Positions 1 through 5,398 of a DNA stretch of 5,398 bases are shown piece after piece. Origin of the DNA: an uncultured Atopobium sp. GTDB taxonomy: Bacteria > Actinomycetota > Coriobacteriia > Coriobacteriales > Atopobiaceae. Numbering within the stretch: the first letter of the stretch is position 1; each line of letters starts with the position of its first letter. The stretch is from the NCBI GenBank assembly GCA_938036925.1, contig CALHVU010000038.1, positions 1 to 5,398 of the forward strand, in the 5' to 3' direction. The notes under the pieces were generated by a model that worked only from the letters and a program-made list of their open reading frames with translations, did no database searches and had not been told where the DNA came from. The position numbers were made by a program, and so were the translations under genes.

Positions 1-1
1 A

Positions 2-1615
2 GAGTACGAGTGGGCATCTGGCGCTCGCATTCGTAAGATTATTGATGAACTCATTGGAGATCTGGACTGGAATGGCCTGGTAGGAGAGCTTTCCGGTGGT
101 CAGCGTAGACGCTGCGATTTGGCTCGACTGCTGGTGGGCACCTGGGACTTAATGCTTATTGACGAGCCAACCAACCACCTTGATCTTCATGCCATTCAGT
201 GGCTTGCTAATCACCTTAAAAACCGCTGGTCGGAAGGAAGTGGCGCTCTCATATTGGTCACTCACGACCGCTGGTTCTTGGATGAAGTCTGTGATCACAT
301 GTGGGAAGTCCATGATGGTGTTATTGACCCATTTGACGGCGGTTATTCTGCCTACATTCAAGCTCGGGTTGAGCGTGATAGACAGGCAGCGGTGATGGAA
401 GAGCGCCGTCAGAATACGCTTAGAAAAGAGCTTAACTGGCTTGCTCATGGCGCAAAGGCTCGCACGTCAAAGCCTAAGTTTAGGATTGACGCTGCCATGG
501 AACTTTTGGCCGAAGATCCACCACTGAGAAACACACTTGAGCTCAAACGTATGGCAGTCTCTAGGCTAGGCAAGCAGGTAATTGAGATGCATGACGTCTC
601 GTTTGCTTACAAAAATGCTGCGCAAACAACGGAAGCAGATCCTAAAACGCAGTTAGATGTATCAGAGAGTCAAACAGACGTCATTAAGCATGTTGAGTGG
701 CTCATTGGTCCTGGTGATCGCTTTGGCATTCTGGGCGAGAATGGTGCTGGTAAGTCCACGCTTCTTGAGTTGATGACGCAGCAGTTACAACCAACGTCTG
801 GTCTGGTGAAAGTAGGAAAGTCCGTCAAATTTGGTTGGCTTTCTCAGCAGATTGATACGTTTGCCATAAAAGAGACGTGGACTGTTCTTGAACTGCTTGG
901 CCAGTATAAGACAAGTTACCTGGTAAACGGTAAGATGCAGAGCCCTACGCAGCTGCTTGAAAGCTTGGGCTTTGACCGTCGAGAGTTTACCAATCGCTTG
1001 CAAGACCTCTCCGGTGGCCAGCGTAGGCGTCTAGCACTTCTGTGCGTTCTTCTGGAAGAGCCAAACGTGCTGGTACTAGACGAGCCAGGCAACGATCTGG
1101 ACACAGATATGCTTGCTGTCCTGGAGGACCTTCTGGACTCATGGCCTGGAACTCTTCTGGTGGTCAGCCACGATCGCTTCTTGATTGAACGCGTTACCGA
1201 TGACCAGTATGCCCTCATAGACGGCCACATTCGCCACGTCCCCGGCGGCGTTGACGAGTACCTCAAGCTTGTTGATGCTGCAAAGCAAACGGCGAGAAGA
1301 GCGGGGGAGTTGTCGGGTGCGCGCGGCAGTTCAGATACAAATGAGCCGCAGGTAGACGGGTCTTCTCGCCAGGAAAGCTCGGTTCTGAGCAACGCTGAGC
1401 GTCGCGAACTCAAGAAGCGCTTTGATTCGATTGAGCGCCGCATGGGCAAAGCTCAGGAACTGCCTGAGCAGATTAGGGAACAAATGAGCACTGCTGACGC
1501 AACAGATGCACAGCGCTTGATGGAGTTGCAGCAGCAGCTTGATGATGCTGAAGCGGCGCTGATGGAGCTGGAAGACGAGTGGTTAACGCTAGCAGAGAAA
1601 CTTGGTGAAGCGTAA
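2..1615 (+). CDS. ABC-F family ATPase, Uup-like, 5' end missing
   Basis: This frame is open from the left edge, so the start codon and the first part of ATPase domain 1, including its Walker A, lie outside the window. 537 residues are visible, counted here from the codon at base 2. Domain 1 shows signature LSGGQ at 30-34, Walker B LMLIDE ending at D54/E55, the ABC-F hallmark EPTNHLD, and switch H88. A charged linker follows at about 115-180, containing KARTSKPKFR near 152-161, the region that contacts P-site tRNA in known ABC-F proteins. Domain 2 shows Walker A GENGAGKS (K251), LSGGQ at 336-340, Walker B D360/E361 and switch H390. The tail at about 464-537 is charged and heptad-like, resembling the C-terminal coiled coil of Uup. 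There are no membrane segments, so the protein is cytosolic. By family it is a ribosome-acting ATPase (translation or assembly factor, or antibiotic target protection); which of these cannot be decided here. An internal TTG at 119 is not the start, because conserved motifs precede it. Odd points are an insertion at about 204-226 and EPGNDLD in Walker B 2. Confidence 0.93.
   Translation, partial: EYEWASGARIRKIIDELIGDLDWNGLVGELSGGQRRRCDLARLLVGTWDLMLIDEPTNHLDLHAIQWLANHLKNRWSEGSGALILVTHDRWFLDEVCDHMWEVHDGVIDPFDGGYSAYIQARVERDRQAAVMEERRQNTLRKELNWLAHGAKARTSKPKFRIDAAMELLAEDPPLRNTLELKRMAVSRLGKQVIEMHDVSFAYKNAAQTTEADPKTQLDVSESQTDVIKHVEWLIGPGDRFGILGENGAGKSTLLELMTQQLQPTSGLVKVGKSVKFGWLSQQIDTFAIKETWTVLELLGQYKTSYLVNGKMQSPTQLLESLGFDRREFTNRLQDLSGGQRRRLALLCVLLEEPNVLVLDEPGNDLDTDMLAVLEDLLDSWPGTLLVVSHDRFLIERVTDDQYALIDGHIRHVPGGVDEYLKLVDAAKQTARRAGELSGARGSSDTNEPQVDGSSRQESSVLSNAERRELKKRFDSIERRMGKAQELPEQIREQMSTADATDAQRLMELQQQLDDAEAALMELEDEWLTLAEKLGEA
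1604..1608 (+). promoter_or_regulatory. Ribosome binding site for the first half-transporter
   Basis: The purine-rich GGTGA lies seven bases before the ATG at 1616, inside the last codons of the ABC-F gene. It is a moderate Shine-Dalgarno match. With TAA directly followed by ATG, it suggests that ribosomes finishing the ABC-F gene can reinitiate here. Confidence 0.5.
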
Positions 1616-3361
1616 ATGGGAGAGTTGCTCTCTAGATTTGTATGGCCAAAGTATGGGCGTAAGAGTTTTGTTGCTTTGCTTTGCAAAGGTGTCGAGGTCA
1701 TTGGCGACCTTCTAACACCTTTGATTATTGCTCGCATGATTGACCTGGGTATACATGGGGCAAACATATATGACATTATTCGCTACGGTATTTTGCTAGT
1801 AGTAATTGCGGTTGTGGGCTTTAGTTTTACCCTGGTCTGTCAAAAAATTGCCTCCATTGTTTCGCAGCGCACAGGAACTGATCTACGTAATGAAATTTTC
1901 AAGAAGATTCAAGAGCTCTCAAGTACTGATATTTCTGCACTGGGAACAGATACGCTGGTAACCCGCCTTATCAACGATGTTAATCAGGTACAGGTAGCAG
2001 TTGCTCTGGGTATTCGTCAGCTGGTCAGATGGCCAATCTTAACGGCTGGATCAATTATTGCCACTCTTATGCTTGATGCTCAGCTTGGTATGGTCTTTTT
2101 ACTGGCAACCGTGCTAGTAGCCGCTATTTTCTTTTTTGTAGCACGTAAATCTACCGCACTCTTTACTGAGCTGCAGAAGCGCCTCGATACCGTTTCTTTA
2201 TATATGCGACAAATGCTTTCTGGTATTCGTGTTATTAGGGCTTTTAGGCATGAGTCAGAAGAGAAGGAACAATTCTCCGAGGCAGTTCTTGCTCAGACAG
2301 AAACAGCAACTGATGCTGCAAATTATTCGGCTCTACTGAACCCAGCAACCTTCCTTGTTATGTACCTGGGAATTGCCATAACGCTTTGGCTTGCGGCTCC
2401 TCAGATTACTGCAGGTACTCTATCCCAAGGAACCGTGGTGGCACTTGTCAGCTATATGACCAGTGCGCTTTTGGCTATTGGCTACGTTGCTAACCTGGTT
2501 ATTATCATTACACGCGGAACTGCGTCTGCTACTCGCGTGATGGAAGTGCTTAACACCAAACCTGCTCTTACCGATAGCGGTAACAAACGCTTTGACCTCA
2601 CTGAATCCGACTTTACTGGCATTGCTGTAGCATTTAAGAATGCTTCGCTTGTCTACGACGGCGGGGGAGAGCCTGCTCTTTCTGGTATCAATCTTTCGCT
2701 TCAGGCTGGCCAGACGCTGGGTATCATCGGCGGAACAGGTTCTGGTAAGTCCAGCTTTGCCTCACTTATTCCACGTCTTTATGATACAGAAAGTGGCTCC
2801 GTAAGTGTCTTTGGTCACGACGTCAAGACCTATACGTTTGAGCAGCTGCGTTCCCTTATTGGCTACGTTCCGCAGCACACCTCACTGGTCAGCGGCACCA
2901 TTCGCTCCAATCTCTGCTGGAAGAATCCAAACGCTACCGATGAAGAGCTTTGGACAGCTCTTGAGGTTGCTCAAGCAGCAGACTTTGTGCGCGAGAAACC
3001 CGATCAACTTGACAGCATTGTTGAGCGTGGCGGCAAGAACTTCTCGGGTGGTCAGCGCCAGCGTTTAACCATTGCTCGTGCCCTGGTGGGAAACCCGCGC
3101 ATTGTTATCTTGGACGACGCTGCCTCTGCTCTTGATTTTGCTACGGATGCACACCTCCGCGCGGCCCTTCGCAAGCTCAGCGCAACAACTACAAGCATCA
3201 TTATTTCGCAGCGTGTAGCTGCAGTTATGCAGGCAGACAAGATCCTTGTTCTTGACCATGGCAAACAAGTGGGACTGGGGACACACAAAGAACTTCTCGC
3301 CACGTGTCCGCTGTATAAAGAGATTTGTCTCTCACAGCTTCGTCCTGAGGAGGTGGAGTAA
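1616..3361 (+). CDS. ABC exporter half-transporter, degenerate ATP-site subunit
   Basis: This 581-residue protein has a six-helix membrane domain (about 1-310) fused to a nucleotide-binding domain (about 335-581), the normal size and order for a bacterial ABCB-like half-exporter. Hydrophobic segments lie near 19-46, 54-80, 138-176 (two helices), 240-261 and 272-298; the cytoplasmic loop motif GIRVIRAFRHE is at 203-213. ATPase motifs are A-loop Y347, Walker A GGTGSGKS (K378), Q-loop Q420, signature FSGGQRQR at 476-483, Walker B IVILD with D500, and D-loop SALD at 504-507. The residue after Walker B is D501 instead of Glu, and the switch position is Q532 (SQR) instead of His. Both are hallmarks of the degenerate partner in heterodimeric exporters, so this subunit most likely pairs with the product of the next gene in the cytoplasmic membrane. 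The ATG at 1616 fits the family N-terminus and follows the upstream stop directly. The exported substrate is unknown; annotation as multidrug or lipid exporter would be by family only. Confidence 0.94.
   Translation: MGELLSRFVWPKYGRKSFVALLCKGVEVIGDLLTPLIIARMIDLGIHGANIYDIIRYGILLVVIAVVGFSFTLVCQKIASIVSQRTGTDLRNEIFKKIQELSSTDISALGTDTLVTRLINDVNQVQVAVALGIRQLVRWPILTAGSIIATLMLDAQLGMVFLLATVLVAAIFFFVARKSTALFTELQKRLDTVSLYMRQMLSGIRVIRAFRHESEEKEQFSEAVLAQTETATDAANYSALLNPATFLVMYLGIAITLWLAAPQITAGTLSQGTVVALVSYMTSALLAIGYVANLVIIITRGTASATRVMEVLNTKPALTDSGNKRFDLTESDFTGIAVAFKNASLVYDGGGEPALSGINLSLQAGQTLGIIGGTGSGKSSFASLIPRLYDTESGSVSVFGHDVKTYTFEQLRSLIGYVPQHTSLVSGTIRSNLCWKNPNATDEELWTALEVAQAADFVREKPDQLDSIVERGGKNFSGGQRQRLTIARALVGNPRIVILDDAASALDFATDAHLRAALRKLSATTTSIIISQRVAAVMQADKILVLDHGKQVGLGTHKELLATCPLYKEICLSQLRPEEVE
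3347..3356 (+). promoter_or_regulatory. Strong ribosome binding site for the second half-transporter
   Basis: GAGGAGGTGG contains a perfect AGGAGG core at 3348-3353, seven bases before the ATG at 3361. It lies in the last codons of the preceding gene. It decides the start: no comparable site precedes the in-frame ATG at 3451, which would otherwise give a more typical N-terminus. It is clearly stronger than the site serving the first half-transporter. Confidence 0.85.
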
Positions 3362-5205
3362 TGGCCGATATGTATTCTGGCGGAAGCACCTCCGCTATCG
3401 CATCCAGCGCTCCTGAGCGCGGCAAAGGCAGCTCCGCTGACGCTATCTCCATGTCCGCAGCAGAAGTCACACGCCGACTAGCTGCATGGATTTCTCCTCA
3501 CAGAGGTTTTCTGGTTCTGGCGTCTGTGTCATCTATTGCAACCGTTATTCTGCAGCTCTGGGTACCCATTATTGTGGGTGGTGCCATCGACCAGCTCATC
3601 AGGCTGGTCCAGGGTGGAGAAGCGGCTCTGCTGCCAATCCTTACTCAGCTTTCACTAGTAGTTTTGCTTGCTAGTGCTACACAATGGCTAGCTTCTTGGT
3701 CTACAAATAAGCTGACCTATCTGGTCACACGAGACCTCAGAGATGCTTCTCACGCCAAAGTAACAAACCTTCCACTCTCATACATTGACACGCATTCTCA
3801 GGGAGACTTGCTCTCTAGGGTTGTAAACGATGTTGATCAGCTGGGTGACGGCCTTCAGCAGGGCCTGACGCAGTTCCTTACGGGCGTGGTGACCATTATT
3901 GGAACCTTATGCTTCATGTTCTATATGTCGATTCCTATGGGCCTTGTAGTTGCTCTAGCTACACCGCTCTCTATTATTGTTGCATCCGCCATTACCAAGT
4001 ACGCAAGCTCATCTTTTAGCAAGCAGCAGGGCTACCAGGGCCAGCTAGGCGGATACGCAGAAGAGATGATCTCTAACCAGGAGCTTATTACTGCTTTTGC
4101 CCACAAAGATGCCATTATTGAGCAGTTTGAAGCCATTAACGAGAAACTCCGTGTAGTTGGAGAGCGTGCTCAGTTTGCCTCTTCGCTCTCTAACCCTTCT
4201 ACGCGTCTGGTAAACAACTTCATTTATGCACTGGTAGCTGGACTTGGCTGCATTTGCGTTTTGACGGGCGTTCCTTCTGTGCTTACTATTGGTCAGGTAC
4301 AAAGCTTCCTCTCGTATGCCAACCAGTACATGAAGCCTTTTAACGCCATTTCCGCAGTTGTTACACAGGTTCAGACAGCCTATGCAAGCGCTCGTCGAGT
4401 CTTTGATCTTCTCGATGCAAAGGAAATCAAGCCTGATCCAGTAGATGCTGAAGTCATCCAGAATCCACAGGGCTCCATTGAGTTTGATGACGTGGCGTTC
4501 TCCTATGATCCCAAGCACCCGCTGCTCAGCCACATCTCATTCAAGGCAGAGCCTGGCCAGAAGATTGCTCTTGTTGGCCCAACTGGCTGCGGCAAGACCA
4601 CCCTTATTAACCTGCTTCTTAGGTTCTATAGCATTGATTCTGGCGCAATTTATGTAGACGGGCACAATACGCAAAAGCTCACTCGTGCATCGCTTAGAGA
4701 ACAGTTTGGTATGGTGCTGCAGGATACGTGGCTCTTTAAGGGAACCATCAAAGAGAATATCCGTTATGCAAAGCCAGACGCCACCGATGAAGAGATTATT
4801 ACTGCAGCTCAGAAAGCTCAGGCGCACGAGTTTATCCAGCAGCTTTCTCAGGGTTACGACACCATGGTAGGAGAGTCTGGCGGATCTTTATCTCAGGGCC
4901 AGCAGCAGCTTCTGTGCATTGCTCGCGTTATGCTTGCTAATCCGCCTATTTTGCTTCTGGACGAGGCGACTTCAAGCATTGATACGCGAACAGAACAGCT
5001 GGTACAAAAGGCGTTTGACACCATCATGAATGGCAGAACTTCACTGGTTGTTGCTCACAGGCTCTCAACCATCCAAGGTGCAGATTGCATTCTTGTCCTC
5101 AAGGACGGCTCAATTCTTGAACGCGGCACCCACGATGAGCTTCTGGCCAAAGGTGGTTTCTACGCCAAGCTGTACGAGAGTCAGTTTGAGGGTACAGACG
5201 CATAA
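3361..5205 (+). CDS. ABC exporter half-transporter, catalytically competent subunit
   Basis: This 614-residue protein has a membrane domain (about 40-335) and a nucleotide-binding domain (about 370-614). Hydrophobic helices lie near 50-76, 91-113, 168-190, 191-212, 283-303 and 308-335 (the last weakly hydrophobic). The first cytoplasmic loop carries the family pattern LPLSYIDTHSQGDLLSRV at 137-154. ATPase motifs are A-loop Y382, Walker A GPTGCGKT (K412), Q-loop Q454, signature LSQGQ at 510-514, Walker B ILLLD with D534 and catalytic E535, D-loop SSID ending at D541, and switch H566. All hydrolysis residues are present, so this is the active partner of the upstream subunit. Its own signature is the variant LSQGQ, which would face the degenerate site of the partner. 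The TAA of the upstream gene overlaps this ATG by one base, so coupled translation and fixed stoichiometry are likely. The first 33 residues or so are a Ser/Ala/Gly-rich extension before the membrane domain. It belongs to the same broad family as MdlB, BmrD and LmrD; substrate unknown. Confidence 0.95.
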   Translation: MADMYSGGSTSAIASSAPERGKGSSADAISMSAAEVTRRLAAWISPHRGFLVLASVSSIATVILQLWVPIIVGGAIDQLIRLVQGGEAALLPILTQLSLVVLLASATQWLASWSTNKLTYLVTRDLRDASHAKVTNLPLSYIDTHSQGDLLSRVVNDVDQLGDGLQQGLTQFLTGVVTIIGTLCFMFYMSIPMGLVVALATPLSIIVASAITKYASSSFSKQQGYQGQLGGYAEEMISNQELITAFAHKDAIIEQFEAINEKLRVVGERAQFASSLSNPSTRLVNNFIYALVAGLGCICVLTGVPSVLTIGQVQSFLSYANQYMKPFNAISAVVTQVQTAYASARRVFDLLDAKEIKPDPVDAEVIQNPQGSIEFDDVAFSYDPKHPLLSHISFKAEPGQKIALVGPTGCGKTTLINLLLRFYSIDSGAIYVDGHNTQKLTRASLREQFGMVLQDTWLFKGTIKENIRYAKPDATDEEIITAAQKAQAHEFIQQLSQGYDTMVGESGGSLSQGQQQLLCIARVMLANPPILLLDEATSSIDTRTEQLVQKAFDTIMNGRTSLVVAHRLSTIQGADCILVLKDGSILERGTHDELLAKGGFYAKLYESQFEGTDA

Positions 5206-5220
5206 ATTAGAATGGAATTT

Positions 5221-5259
5221 TTGAAAGAGCCAGCACCTTGAATGGGCTGGCTCTTTTAA
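5221..5259 (+). terminator. Rho-independent terminator of the operon
   Basis: AAAGAGCCAGC at 5224-5234 is the exact reverse complement of GCTGGCTCTTT at 5246-5256, giving an 11-bp stem with an 11-base loop. Pairing can extend outward by a G-U and two T-A pairs to 5221/5259. The descending arm ends in CTTTTAAT, so the U-tract is short and partly within the stem. It sits 15 bases after the stop codon of the last gene, the expected place for the operon terminator. On the minus strand the sequence beyond the stem is A-rich, not T-rich, so it reads as a plus-strand terminator. Confidence 0.85.
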
Positions 5260-5398
5260 TGTCACCTGTAATTGACAAACTGGAATTGTGCGTTTGAAGC
5301 GAAGCAAAATACGAATGCACCGCAGCAATAAATTTCTGTTTAACGATTTCTTTTTCCGGTATTTTCTGTCCCTCGGATTTCCTCATGATAGAAATAAT
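5260..5398. other. Unassigned right-edge region with open frames on both strands
   Basis: This stretch after the terminator looks more AT-rich than the genes. On the plus strand a frame is open from 5276 to the edge; possible starts are GTG 5288, TTG 5294 and ATG 5315, the last giving a basic then aromatic N-terminus (MHRSNKFLFNDFFFRYF). Only weak GAAG-like sequence lies upstream. On the minus strand a frame is open from the edge down to a TAA at 5209-5207, 63 codons, with an ATG at 5386 that lacks a ribosome binding site. The minus frame would run through the terminator, which argues against it. I recognise neither product. At most one is likely to be real, and both may be chance. Confidence 0.25.

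Noticed and set aside
119..121. TTG at 119 as the start of the ABC-F gene.
   Set aside because: The same frame upstream encodes the domain 1 signature LSGGQRRR, so the gene begins beyond the left edge.
916..1449. A 177-codon minus-strand open frame.
   Set aside because: It lies wholly inside the ABC-F gene, and its product is a Ser/Arg-rich low-complexity string typical of an antisense shadow.
4045..4533. A 162-codon minus-strand open frame.
   Set aside because: It is antisense to the conserved membrane and linker region of the second half-transporter, and its product shows no recognisable domain.
5272..5300. TTGACA at 5272-5277 as the -35 box of a promoter for a gene to the right.
   Set aside because: The -35 hexamer is perfect, but at 16-18 bases spacing the downstream hexamers (TTGAAG, TGAAGC, GAAGCG) do not resemble TATAAT.
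5110..5328. A 72-codon minus-strand open frame crossing the operon end.
   Set aside because: It overlaps the end of the transporter gene and runs through the terminator, with no recognisable motif.

Overview
The window is almost entirely coding and reads as one plus-strand operon of three ABC-superfamily genes, followed by a terminator and a short right-hand remainder. From left to right it holds: the 3' part of an ABC-F ATPase gene (a soluble, ribosome-associated type with two ATPase domains and no membrane segment), then two complete half-transporters. Each half-transporter has an N-terminal six-helix membrane domain and a C-terminal nucleotide-binding domain. The stop codon of the first gene abuts the start of the second, and the stop of the second overlaps the start of the third by one base, so the three genes are probably co-transcribed and translationally coupled.

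The two half-transporters are best read as the subunits of a heterodimeric type IV (ABCB-like) exporter. The first has Asp where the catalytic Glu should follow Walker B, and Gln where the switch His should be. The second has the normal Glu and His, but its signature is LSQGQ. Together they would form one degenerate and one competent ATP site, the arrangement known for TM287/288, BmrCD, LmrCD and TmrAB. The substrate cannot be read from the sequence; multidrug or lipid export is only a family-level guess.

The organism is a bacterium with moderate GC content (near half by eye, not counted). The inter-domain linker of the ABC-F protein (the KARTSKPKFR region) resembles Actinomycetota ABC-F proteins as I remember them. 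Together with the moderate GC this suggests a Coriobacteriia / Atopobiaceae-like host, but this is a weak inference.

After the last gene there is a clear hairpin terminator at about 5221-5259. The final 140 bases carry no gene I can assign; short frames on both strands run open to the window edge. I see no CRISPR, tRNA, rRNA, mobile element or obviously undescribed system. The points most worth a second look are the asymmetric ATP sites, the linkage of an ABC-F factor to an exporter, and two oddities in the second ABC-F ATPase domain.
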